Positions 1-6,775 of a stretch of 12,480 nt of DNA are shown in pieces. The stretch is from the NCBI GenBank assembly GCA_031390175.1, contig JANMTF010000286.1:1-12480 (forward strand), read 5' to 3'. The position numbers and the translations under genes were made by a program. The stretch's first letter is position 1. Each line of letters opens with the position of its first letter. This DNA comes from JAAFIP01 sp031390175. Lineage in GTDB: Bacteria > Pseudomonadota > Gammaproteobacteria > Burkholderiales > Burkholderiaceae_C. Below the pieces are notes generated by a model that was not told the origin of the DNA, searched no databases, and was given only the letters and a program-made list of their open reading frames with translations.

Positions 1-63
1 CGGGACCAGGTCGGCGGCGCACTTACCGTTGTTTTGTACGGGACCAGGTCGGCGGCGCACTTA
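1..63. repeat. 25-bp perfect direct repeat, two copies
   Basis: Bases 1-25 and 39-63 are identical over 25 bp (they begin CGGGACCAGG and end GCGCACTTA) and are separated by 13 bp that are less GC-rich. The first copy starts at the first base of the window, so the array may continue to the left. The second half of the copy (GGTCGGCGGCGCACTTAGC, 47-65) is also the left arm of the hairpin element 47-141. No coding role is visible. Confidence 0.85.
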
Positions 64-141
64 GCTCCGCGGCTGTCCTCCGGGGCGGCCTAGGGCCGCC
101 ACCTCCCCCTTTATGCCGCTGCGCTAAGTGCACCGCTCACC
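47..141. repeat. Hairpin-forming repeat element, left copy
   Basis: The outer arms 47-65 and 123-141 are complementary at 16 of 19 positions, 17 if a G-T pair is allowed. The centre holds a perfect inner hairpin, GGCGGCC (84-90), TAG, GGCCGCC (94-100). Read on the minus strand, 64-110 matches 407-453 of the plus strand at 40 of 47 positions without gaps, so this is one of two copies facing each other. The outer arms of the two copies differ in sequence, yet each pairs with itself. I do not recognise a named family. Confidence 0.65.
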
Positions 142-206
142 GGATCTTGCTGAGATGGTTGCGGCACCACCTGCGGGCTGCTGCGCTGCTTGATGTGTTG
201 GAAGCT

Positions 207-370
207 TGACCGTTGCTGTCCCGCCCGGTTCGCTATCATGAGGCTTAGGTGGGTGACCGCTTTAGCACAACCCTGCTCGCTGTGGCGCGAGTTTGACAGT
301 TGCACTTTAACCCTACTCGCTGTCATAGGACATGAGAGGGTGACCGTTGCGGCTCAACCCTACTCGCTGC
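207..370. repeat. Degenerate tandem repeats, about 33 bp in 47/40-bp steps
   Basis: A degenerate unit recurs with TGACC-like starts at 207, 254, 294 and 341, in steps of 47, 40 and 47 bp. The last three units end in ACCCTACTCGCTG or a close variant (ACCCTGCTCGCTG in the second). The first copy is the most diverged, and a weaker fifth copy may lie near 151. Three units could fold as small hairpins with GGGT/ACCC-type outer pairs (GAGTT/AACCC with one mismatch in the third) and different inner triplet pairs (GCT/AGC, AGT/ACT, CCG/CGG). Units are too degenerate and gaps too short for CRISPR. Function unknown. Confidence 0.6.
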
Positions 371-474
371 CCCGGCGCTTGGGGTGAGTGGCGTAGCGTC
401 ACTAGCAGGGGGAGGTGGCGGCTATAGACCGCCACCGCGGACAGCCGCGTAGCCAATCACCCCAAGTGCCGGGG
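370..474. repeat. Hairpin-forming repeat element, right copy
   Basis: The outer arms 370-391 and 453-474 are complementary at 20 of 22 positions, 21 with a G-T pair. The inner hairpin is GGTGGCGG (414-421), a 7-nt loop, CCGCCACC (429-436). The core 407-453 is the inverted counterpart of 64-110. Together the two copies bracket the tandem repeats at 207-370, so 47-474 could be one composite element. No transposase is present and I see no clear target-site duplication. Confidence 0.65.
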
Positions 475-730
475 CGTACACACCACGCTAGAGGGATCGA
501 TCTTCGCAGGGGCCAATGTCGCCTAATCAGCCGTTCTATAAACGCCTGGACGGAGCTAGTCAGCTATTTGCGTGATTCTTTGGACAGTTCAATTGCCATA
601 GATGCCTTTGGTCAGCGTTGTTCTGCTGAAAATCGCAAACACGACCGCACGCCCGCGGATAAATGGGTGATAAATATTGTGCCACGGTGATAGACTGAAA
701 CGGACGCCTACCATTTTCAAACTGCTTTGC
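475..730. other. Non-coding stretch without recognised content
   Basis: These 256 bases lie between the right hairpin element and the acyltransferase start. I see no convincing gene, tRNA or terminator. An A+T-rich patch near 660-680 (GGGTGATAAATATTG) could hold a -10-like GATAAA, but no matching -35 box lies 16-18 bp upstream, so no promoter is claimed. Confidence 0.5.
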
Positions 731-1939
731 ATGCCTAAGCCGATGGACTCCATCAATCCCCCTGTCACTGCCGAGAGTCCGTCCCGGCTGTATTTTCTGG
801 ACTGGCTGCGCATCGTCGCTTTGATGGTACTCATTTTGTACCACGTTGGCATGTACTACGTGCGCTGGGATTTCCACGTCAAAAGCCCGTTTGCTGGGCC
901 TGGCTTGGAGCCATGGATGCAGCTGAGCGGGCCATGGCGGATGGATTTGCTGTTTATGGTCTCTGGCGCAGCCACTGCATTGATGCTGAAAGCGGGTGCC
1001 ACTGGCGCTCTTTTGCGCAAACGCAGCAAATTTTTATTGTTGCCGCTATGGTGCGGCATAGTGCTAGTTGTGCCGCCACAGTCGTACTTTGAGGTGGTTC
1101 AAAAGTTCAGCTACAACGGCGACTATCTGGATTTTATGAAGCTCTATTTCGGCCTCCACAAAGGGTTTTGCCAGAATGGGCATTGCCTTATCCTGCCGAC
1201 ATGGAACCACTTATGGTTCTTGCCCTACCTTTGGATCTACACCGCCCTGCTTTGGGGTGTGATCAAACTGCTGCCTGCATCACTGACTACCAGCGCACGA
1301 TTTGCACAAACACTATTGGCTGGCGCACGCTTGGCAGCTGTTCCGATTGCGGTAATTTTTATCGTCCGCATCACGCTGTCCGCACGTTACCCGTCCACCC
1401 ATGCGCTGTGGGGAGACTGGTTTAACCACGCGATGTATTTCGGCATGTTTTTAGCAGGTGCTGTTTTTGCCACCCAGCCTAGTCTGTGGCTTGGCTTGGT
1501 CAAATGGCGGTGGTCCGCGTTGCTTGCGGCATTGATTAGCTGGGCAGTGCTGGTAGGCATAAGGCCATCCAAGCCTTTGGAACATTTGGTCATTGCCACA
1601 CTGCAATGGGGCGCTCTGGTGGCTGCTGGTGGTTTTGCACACAAGCTATTGAATGTTGACCATCCGCTGCGTTTACGCTTGACGCAAGCGGTTTTTCCAG
1701 TCTATATTTTTCACCAAACGGTGATCATTGTCGCCAGCCAAGTCATGCAGCCATGGCAATGGCCACCTGCCGTAGAAGGCCCGATTTTGGTTGCAGTTAC
1801 ATTGCTGCTGAGCTATGCAGGGTATGTGGCGGTTCGCCGCGTTGAATTTTTGCGTCCCTGGTTTGGTCTGCGCAGCGACGAGCCTGAGCTGGTGAGAAAA
1901 CTCACCGATGCAGGTCAAACAGCTCCGCCCCGCGCTTAG
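731..1939 (+). CDS. Acyltransferase 3 family membrane protein (OpgC-like)
   Basis: This encodes a 402-residue polytopic inner-membrane protein of the acyltransferase 3 family, related to OpgC/MdoC, which transfers acyl groups to extracytoplasmic glycans. The N-terminal helix carries LDWLRIVALMVLILYHVG, giving the R-X10-H signature (Arg27, His38) of the active-site region. About ten hydrophobic segments follow, including FRPxx-less loops rich in Trp/Tyr, and PVYIFHQTVIIV near residue 330 is the usual late helix. The length fits the family. I prefer the ATG at 731 because its product starts just before the conserved helix. A TTG at 677 in the same frame adds 18 residues, an ATG at 743 is also possible, and none has a strong ribosome-binding site. 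The gene converges on the acyl-CoA dehydrogenase with a 38-bp overlap. The acceptor is unknown and nothing ties it to the aromatic genes. Confidence 0.8.
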   Translation: MPKPMDSINPPVTAESPSRLYFLDWLRIVALMVLILYHVGMYYVRWDFHVKSPFAGPGLEPWMQLSGPWRMDLLFMVSGAATALMLKAGATGALLRKRSKFLLLPLWCGIVLVVPPQSYFEVVQKFSYNGDYLDFMKLYFGLHKGFCQNGHCLILPTWNHLWFLPYLWIYTALLWGVIKLLPASLTTSARFAQTLLAGARLAAVPIAVIFIVRITLSARYPSTHALWGDWFNHAMYFGMFLAGAVFATQPSLWLGLVKWRWSALLAALISWAVLVGIRPSKPLEHLVIATLQWGALVAAGGFAHKLLNVDHPLRLRLTQAVFPVYIFHQTVIIVASQVMQPWQWPPAVEGPILVAVTLLLSYAGYVAVRRVEFLRPWFGLRSDEPELVRKLTDAGQTAPPRA

Positions 1940-3065
1940 CCAAGCTGCGCGCAATCACTGTGCGGTGGATCTCGCTGGTGCCGTCGTAGATGCGGGCGAT
2001 GCGGGCGTCGCGGTAGTAGCGCTCTATGGATAGATCTTTGCAGTAACCCATGCCACCAAACACTTGCACGGCGCGGTCCACCACACGGCCTAGGGTTTCG
2101 GCAGCGTGGACTTTGACCATGGCGATGTCGTCGCGCGCGTCAATGCCCTGGTCTATCTTCCATGCGGCGTGCAGCACCATCCAGCGGGCGGCGTTGACCT
2201 CGATCACGCTGTCGGCCAGCATTTGCTGCACCATCTGAAAGTCGGCAATCGGTTTGCCAAACTGGTTGCGCTGTGCAGCGTAGTCTGCCATCAGCTCCAG
2301 CACATGCGCGGCTTTGCCTACAGCGCGCGCACCGACTTGCGCGAGGCGCACCACGCCAAGCACCTGCATGGCCATTTTGAAGCCGTTGCCGCGTTCGCCC
2401 AAGAGGGCGATAGGCTCAAGCTTCACGTTGTCAAACCACAGCTCGTTATGCGAGGTGCCGCGCAGGCCCATCATTTTTTGGTCTTTGCCTAAGGTGAAAC
2501 CTGGCGTGCCTTTGTCTACAAGAAACAGTGAGATTTCTTTGTCTGCGGTTTTGGCCGAGACGATGAAGAAGTCGCTGACCTCTGCGTCGCTGATGAAGTG
2601 CTTGCTGCCATTGAGTAACCAAGTGCCGTCCGCTTGCATTTCGGCACGGGTTTTGATGCCCTGCGCATCGCTGCCTGCACCGGGCTCGGTGATGGCAATC
2701 GACGCGATGCGCTCGCCGCGCACGCAGGGCGTAAGCCAACGCTCGACCTGCGCGCCCTTGCAGGCCAGCAGCGCCTCGTAAACATTTCCAAAGGCGCGGC
2801 GAATCAAAATGTCGGTCGTGTGGCCAAACTGCTCCTCGCACAGCATGCGGTCAATGGTGCTTAAACCGCCACCGCCCAGCTCTGCGCTGATATTCAGTGC
2901 GTACAGGCTCAGGGCTTTGGATTTTTCAAAAATGTGTTTGGCTTTTGCAGGGTCTAGCGCCCCGGATTGCTCAACCTGCTCTTCCAAGGGTTGTAATTCT
3001 TCCGCGATGAATCGACGCACCGTGTCGATCATCATTTTTTGTTCGTTGTTCAGTCCAAAGTGCAT
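1902..3065 (-). CDS. Acyl-CoA dehydrogenase family protein
   Basis: This is a 387-residue FAD-dependent acyl-CoA dehydrogenase, expected to make an alpha,beta-trans-enoyl-CoA and pass electrons to electron-transfer flavoprotein. The N-terminal helical domain starts MHFGLNNEQKMMIDTVRRF. The mid domain has ITEPGAGSD (about 125-133), the C-terminal domain has RNQFGKPIADFQMVQ (about 266-280), and the end has QVFGGMGY and RIYDGTSEIHR. The position of the catalytic Glu of medium-chain enzymes (YEGTS) is Asp361 here, and the alternative isovaleryl-type Glu site is not Glu. I chose the ATG at 3065 because the product begins where the family normally does; a TTG at 3095 would add 10 residues and lies inside a small repeat. 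It follows the dehydratase by 75 bp and may share its transcript. No CoA ligase is visible, so the substrate, perhaps an aromatic or hydroaromatic acyl-CoA, is open. Confidence 0.88.
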   Translation of the reverse strand: MHFGLNNEQKMMIDTVRRFIAEELQPLEEQVEQSGALDPAKAKHIFEKSKALSLYALNISAELGGGGLSTIDRMLCEEQFGHTTDILIRRAFGNVYEALLACKGAQVERWLTPCVRGERIASIAITEPGAGSDAQGIKTRAEMQADGTWLLNGSKHFISDAEVSDFFIVSAKTADKEISLFLVDKGTPGFTLGKDQKMMGLRGTSHNELWFDNVKLEPIALLGERGNGFKMAMQVLGVVRLAQVGARAVGKAAHVLELMADYAAQRNQFGKPIADFQMVQQMLADSVIEVNAARWMVLHAAWKIDQGIDARDDIAMVKVHAAETLGRVVDRAVQVFGGMGYCKDLSIERYYRDARIARIYDGTSEIHRTVIARSLAKRGAELFDLHR

Positions 3066-3080
3066 TTTTTGTACATGTTT

Positions 3081-3133
3081 TAGGGCTGTAGCCAATAGAA
3101 TATCGCGGGAGCAGCTACTAAATAGATAGTATC
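3081..3133 (-). repeat. Small dispersed repeat, intergenic copy
   Basis: Read on the minus strand, this gap between the dehydratase and the acyl-CoA dehydrogenase contains TTAGTAGCTGCTCCCGCG, then ATATTCTATTGGCTACAGCC. It resembles segments inside livM (7757-7800) and the binding-protein gene (9974-10016). It also resembles a TAGCTGCTNGCGC-type element that I remember as common in Comamonadaceae intergenic regions; that last point is from memory. It may serve as an RNA hairpin or a former mobile repeat. Confidence 0.5.
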
Positions 3134-3140
3134 AATATAA

Positions 3141-4031
3141 CTAAATAGCCTTCAAACGCATGGCGTTAGGCAGTGGCGTGGAGCGGCGCAGCACGTCTTG
3201 GGCCAGCCAGGTGGCGCTTTTGCGGGCGCGCTCGGCTACCAGGGGCAGTGGCAAATTAAGGTAGTCGTCGTTGAACACTTCAAAGCTGTAGTCGCCGCAG
3301 TAGCCCAGTTTTTCCAAGCGCAGCACCAGGTCTACCAAGTCGTCGTTATGCACGCCCTCGCCGGGGAACACACGGAAGGTGCGGGCGGTGTCGCGGCGCT
3401 CTTCAAAGCTTTTGGTTTCGCTCCACATGAAGTCGGCCAGTTGCACAAGAAATATTTTGGCCGGGTCTAAAAAGTCCAATTCCACCAGCGGAGTTTTAGC
3501 TGCCAGCACATGGTAGGAGTCTACGCAGATGCCCAAGTTAGGCGCATCAGCGCGGCACACCACGTCCCACGAGGTGGTGAACTCGTTGATAGTGCGGCCC
3601 CAGCTCAAGCCCTCGTAGGCGATCTTGATGCCGAACGGCACGGCGAGCATGGCCAGCTTGCGCAGGTCTTTGGCAATTTTGTCCAGGTCTTGGCTGGCGT
3701 GAGCGGATACGGATGAGCAAGCCAGCAGCACCTTGCAGTCCAGCTTGGCGGCCATCTCCAGCATCGACTTGGCGATGTCTACTTTGTAGTCGTGCAGGTG
3801 GCCGCTCAAGCCTTCAAAGTCGCGCAGCACCTGAAAGCCAGTGCCGCGCAAGCCGCTGGCTTTGACGGCTTTGACTGCAGCGTCCAGCCCTTGCGGGTGA
3901 CCCACCAAATCGTTGGCTTTGAGCATCACCTGGCTAAAGCCTGCGTCTTTCATCGCCTCCAACTTGGCCTCTATCGGCCCCGCCAGGCTGATGGTGTCCA
4001 TGCCAAAACCAGTGATGATGTGATTGGCCAT
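3141..4031 (-). CDS. Sugar phosphate isomerase-like TIM barrel; probable 3-dehydroshikimate dehydratase
   Basis: This 296-residue protein has the xylose-isomerase-like TIM-barrel fold and most resembles the N-terminal half of Pseudomonas QuiC1, which dehydrates 3-dehydroshikimate to protocatechuate in quinate/shikimate catabolism. Matching blocks in order are FQVLRDFEG (66-74), VLLACSSV, IAYEGLSWGRTIN (137-149), CVDSYHVLA (169-177), IFLVQLADF (193-201), RTFRVFPGEG and YSFEVFND (248-255). The likely divalent-metal ligands are Glu140, Asp171, Gln197 and Glu251. As I recall, QuiC1 uses Glu134, Asp165, Gln191 and Glu239, so the first three share a constant offset of six. No signal peptide is visible, so it should be cytosolic. 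The ATG lies 3 bp past the stop of the upstream VOC gene, so the two are surely cotranscribed. Hydroxypyruvate isomerase or another sugar epimerase is the main alternative. Confidence 0.78.
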   Translation of the reverse strand: MANHIITGFGMDTISLAGPIEAKLEAMKDAGFSQVMLKANDLVGHPQGLDAAVKAVKASGLRGTGFQVLRDFEGLSGHLHDYKVDIAKSMLEMAAKLDCKVLLACSSVSAHASQDLDKIAKDLRKLAMLAVPFGIKIAYEGLSWGRTINEFTTSWDVVCRADAPNLGICVDSYHVLAAKTPLVELDFLDPAKIFLVQLADFMWSETKSFEERRDTARTFRVFPGEGVHNDDLVDLVLRLEKLGYCGDYSFEVFNDDYLNLPLPLVAERARKSATWLAQDVLRRSTPLPNAMRLKAI

Positions 4032-4034
4032 GGT

Positions 4035-4973
4035 TTAGGCCTTCGCAGTTGCTGGGCTGGCGCTCTTGGCGCTTTGCACCAGCTCAAACACCACGCCGCC
4101 CAAATAGGTTTTGGTGATTGCGCCGCGCTGCTCGGTATGCGCTGCACTGGTCTCTACAAACTCCATGCCCAACTGGCGCAGAGCAGTGACTGCGGCCAGT
4201 ACATCAGGCACGCCCAGCCCGATGCGTTGCAGCTTTTCATCGGCGTCCAGTACATTCATCTCAGGCTCTACCAGTTGCAACATGAAGGCGCTTGGGGTGG
4301 TTGAAGAAGGGCTTTGCAAGAGGCGGCCTTTGGGCATGATGCCAAAGCGCTTTTCGTCGGGTATCTCACCAAAGCCAAACAGCTCTTTGTAAAACTCGGT
4401 CCAGTCATTACTGCGCTCGGGGCCGATGTACTGCACCACGCCAAAGAAGTGGATGCCAGCGACAGCGACAGGTTTTTGGTCTACCGACGGGATCGGGGTG
4501 AAGTCCACATCGTAAATACTGAACTCCTGGTAGCGGTCGACAAAGTAAATACGGCTCGCACCCGCACCGTGGATGGCGGGGATGTTCAGCTCCATCACCT
4601 CGGCGCGCGTAGGCACCTCCCACGCGCCGCGCTCTTTGGCATAGGCATAGGCCGCGCGTGCATCGCGCACGCGCAGGGCAATGGCGGAAATGGTAGGCAC
4701 ATCGCTGCCATGCGCCGCGCCTTGCACTTCGCTGAGGTGGGCGTTGACGACGATATTCATCGCGCCCTGGCGGTACAGCAGCACCTCACGCGAGCGATGC
4801 CGCGCCACGGGCTTAAAGCCCATCATCTCTAGTACCTGGCCCAGGGCTTGGGGTTTAGACGTGGCGTATTCGATGAACTCGATGCCGTCCAGACCGATGG
4901 GGTTGGAGGCATCGCTGAAGGAAGCTTGCAGCGGCTCTCGTTGGCTGGCGGCGGTGGTGAGGAGGTCGCTCAT
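4035..4973 (-). CDS. 4-hydroxyphenylpyruvate dioxygenase-like double VOC protein
   Basis: This 312-residue protein has two vicinal-oxygen-chelate modules: one from about residue 27 (IGLDGIEFIEYA, with RHRSREVLLYRQG at 59-70) and one from about residue 170 (AGIHFFGVVQYIGP, then WTEFYKELFGF at 191-201). It resembles 4-hydroxyphenylpyruvate dioxygenase (HPPD) and the C-terminal half of QuiC1-type fusions. Of the three HPPD iron ligands, His175 (GIHFF) and Glu297 (VFELVQ) appear kept. By eye, the middle His falls at Arg250 (KLQRIGLGV, where HPPD has QHVAF), so ordinary HPPD activity is doubtful. Automatic annotation would probably call it hpd; I think it partners the adjacent dehydratase. The ATG at 4973 has only a weak purine stretch upstream. 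It is the first gene after the foldback repeat 5032-5245, so its promoter may lie in the A+T-rich region 4974-5273. Confidence 0.78.
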   Translation of the reverse strand: MSDLLTTAASQREPLQASFSDASNPIGLDGIEFIEYATSKPQALGQVLEMMGFKPVARHRSREVLLYRQGAMNIVVNAHLSEVQGAAHGSDVPTISAIALRVRDARAAYAYAKERGAWEVPTRAEVMELNIPAIHGAGASRIYFVDRYQEFSIYDVDFTPIPSVDQKPVAVAGIHFFGVVQYIGPERSNDWTEFYKELFGFGEIPDEKRFGIMPKGRLLQSPSSTTPSAFMLQLVEPEMNVLDADEKLQRIGLGVPDVLAAVTALRQLGMEFVETSAAHTEQRGAITKTYLGGVVFELVQSAKSASPATAKA

Positions 4974-5031
4974 TTTGTTTTACCCAGTTTTGAATGGTTT
5001 ACGGCTGGCACATGGAAGAGGAAGAGGGACA

Positions 5032-5245
5032 GGGGAATTTTTGAACGCAGAGGACGCAAAGGTTACGCAGAGAGCGCAGAAAAGAAATACCAAAAAATAC
5101 CAAAAAAGAAATTCAAAATTAATTACTTAAAAATTTCTAAAAACTACAAAATTTTGCGTTGAATTTTCTAAATTTTGTCTTCATTTTCTCCTCTTTTTTG
5201 CGCCCTCTGCGGAATCTTTGCGCCCTCTGCGTTCAAAAAATCCCC
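5032..5245. repeat. Foldback element with CGCAGAG-type inverted arms
   Basis: The 300-bp gap between livF and the VOC gene is dominated by this element. The left arm 5032-5085 starts GGGGAATTTTTGAACGCAG and runs on in ACGCAGAGG/ACGCAAAGG-type repeats. The right arm 5193-5245 is the same sequence inverted, with a few mismatches. About 107 A+T-rich bases lie between them, including a tandem ATACCAAAAA. A transcript reading through from livF could form a long imperfect stem of about 40 bp. A single related arm occurs at 8768-8811. No flanking target duplication is visible. Confidence 0.75.
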
Positions 5246-5273
5246 GTATTAAAACCGTAGAACATCAAGCACA

Positions 5274-6020
5274 CTATGAAGTAGTAGCCACATGGCCGCC
5301 CAAAAATAGCCGTTCAATATTCGGATCCGCCAGCAATTCAGACGCTGGCTTATGCAGCACGCAGCGCCCCGACTCCAGCGCCACCGCGTCGTCCGATATT
5401 TTCAAAGCGCTTTTCACATTTTGCTCGACAATCAGCACGGTAGTGCCCTGCTCTACCAACTTGCGCAGCAGCTTGAACACGTCTTGCACAACGATGGGGG
5501 ACAGGCCAATGGAGGGTTCGTCGATCAGCAGCACCTTGGGGCGCAGCAGCAGGGCACGGCCTATTTCTAGCTGTTTTTGCTCACCGCCCGACAGCGCACT
5601 GGCCTGGGAATGCAAACGCTCTTTGACGCGCGGGAAAAACTCCAGCACTTCGGGGATGCGCTCGTGCGTGGTCTTGGTGCCCAGGGTGATGCCGCCCAGC
5701 TCCAGGTTTTGCCACACCGTCAGTTGGCCAAACAGGTTGCGGCCCTGCGGCACAAAGGCAATGCCTTTGGCCAGCAGGTCTTTTTGTGTGGCACCCGAGA
5801 TGTCTTGTCCGTCAAACAGTACCTTGCCTTGGCGCGGTTTGAGCAGGCCAAACAGGGTTTTAAGCACCGTAGATTTACCGGCACCGTTGGGGCCGATTAA
5901 GAGCGTGATGGCGTTGCGTTTGATCTTGAGGTTCAGGTTATTCAGGATCATGAAATCCTTGTAGCCTGCGACCACGTCCTGGAATTCAATGCAAGTGTCG
6001 TTGTTGTTAACTGCGCTCAT
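5274..6020 (-). CDS. livF: Branched-chain-type ABC transporter ATP-binding protein LivF
   Basis: This 248-residue cytoplasmic ATPase is one of the two nucleotide-binding subunits of the transporter and powers import. It shows Walker A GPNGAGKST (43-51), the LivF-typical FVPQGRNLFGQLTVWQNL (89-106), signature LSGGEQKQLEIGRALL (143-158), Walker B VLLIDEPSIGL (163-173) and LIVEQNV (197-202), with Gln in the usual His-loop position as is normal for LivF. The start is the ATG at 6020, which has a GGGAG box 7 nt upstream and lies 2 bp past the livG stop. The reading frame stays open to 6128, but that extension is a shadow of livG. It is last in the liv block and is followed by the foldback repeat. 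The substrate could be aromatic acids rather than amino acids, as judged only from its neighbours. Confidence 0.93.
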   Translation of the reverse strand: MSAVNNNDTCIEFQDVVAGYKDFMILNNLNLKIKRNAITLLIGPNGAGKSTVLKTLFGLLKPRQGKVLFDGQDISGATQKDLLAKGIAFVPQGRNLFGQLTVWQNLELGGITLGTKTTHERIPEVLEFFPRVKERLHSQASALSGGEQKQLEIGRALLLRPKVLLIDEPSIGLSPIVVQDVFKLLRKLVEQGTTVLIVEQNVKSALKISDDAVALESGRCVLHKPASELLADPNIERLFLGGHVATTS

Positions 6021-6022
6021 CT

Positions 6023-6775
6023 TCAAGCTCCCAGATAAGCGTCTAGCACTTGTTTGTTGCCACGAATCTCGGCGGGTGTGCCGATGGCCAGCACCTTGCC
6101 TTCGACCATCACCATGATGCGGTGGCACACGTCCATCACAAAATCCATATTGTGTTCAATCACGACGAAGCTGCTTTTTTTACCAAAGCGCGGGTTCTGG
6201 TTCAGGTCTTTCAATAGCGTAGAAATACCGCCGACCAGCGAAGGGTTCACACCCGCGCAGGGTTCGTCCAGCAGCACCAAATCGGGCTCGCTCATAAAGG
6301 CCATGGCAATGTCCACCAGTTTTTGCTGGCCATAGCTCAGCGTGCCTGCTTTGAGATGCGCCACATGCTCAATGCGAAACTGTTTGATGAGTGCGTCGGC
6401 CTTGTCGCCCAGGCCCGAGTCGCTGGGCGCAAACATGCGGCTCCACATGCTGCCCTGGTGCTCCTGCGCCGCGACGATCAGGTTGTCGCGCACAGTCATC
6501 TTGCCAAACACTTGCAGGGTTTGAAAAGTGCGGCCCACGCCACGGCGGCTCAGCTCCAGCGGGCCCAGCTTGGTCACGTCTTTGTCGTTCAGTTCAATCT
6601 TGCCTTCGTCGGGCGTGATCTGGCCCAGCATGGAGTTGAACAGCGTGGTTTTGCCCGAGCCGTTGGGGCCGATGACCCCAAAAATTTCGCCCGGCTGCAC
6701 CTCAAAGCTCACGCCGCCTACAGCCTGGATCGCGCCGTAGGCTTTCTTTAAATTGGTCACTTTAAGGAGGCTCAT
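6023..6775 (-). CDS. livG: Branched-chain-type ABC transporter ATP-binding protein LivG
   Basis: This 250-residue cytoplasmic ATPase pairs with LivF on the LivH/LivM membrane core. Walker A is GPNGSGKTT (36-44). GRTFQTLQVFGKMTVRDNLIVA (81-102) is the typical LivG Q-loop region. The signature is LSYGQQKLVDIAMAF (146-160), Walker B is LVLLDEPCAGVNP (166-178), and the His-loop is VIEHNMDFVMDVC, with His208. The family form PTPAEI appears as IGTPAEIRGN near the C-terminus. The ATG overlaps the livM stop (ATGA), and AGGAG lies 8 nt upstream on the minus strand, so translation is probably coupled. All catalytic motifs look intact. Confidence 0.94.
   Translation of the reverse strand: MSLLKVTNLKKAYGAIQAVGGVSFEVQPGEIFGVIGPNGSGKTTLFNSMLGQITPDEGKIELNDKDVTKLGPLELSRRGVGRTFQTLQVFGKMTVRDNLIVAAQEHQGSMWSRMFAPSDSGLGDKADALIKQFRIEHVAHLKAGTLSYGQQKLVDIAMAFMSEPDLVLLDEPCAGVNPSLVGGISTLLKDLNQNPRFGKKSSFVVIEHNMDFVMDVCHRIMVMVEGKVLAIGTPAEIRGNKQVLDAYLGA
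6028..6032 (-). promoter_or_regulatory. Ribosome-binding site that fixes the livF start
   Basis: On the minus strand GGGAG lies 7 nt before the ATG at 6020. This site, inside the end of livG, supports the short livF start over upstream in-frame ATGs within livG. Confidence 0.7.

Noticed and set aside
1..63. CRISPR-like repeat-spacer unit
   Set aside because: Only two copies with a 13-bp spacer, too short for CRISPR, and no cas genes in the window.
207..474. Integron attC sites or gene-cassette array
   Set aside because: Hairpins are present and one RYYYAAC match occurs (352-358), but no paired GTTRRRY core is found at the hairpin ends and there are no cassette genes.
677..730. TTG start adding 18 residues to the acyltransferase
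   Set aside because: The added residues are polar and unlike the family start; the ATG at 731 sits just before the conserved first helix. Not excluded.
6021..6128. Longer livF starting at 6128
   Set aside because: The extra 36 residues are an out-of-frame shadow of livG and do not resemble LivF; a GGGAG site supports the ATG at 6020.
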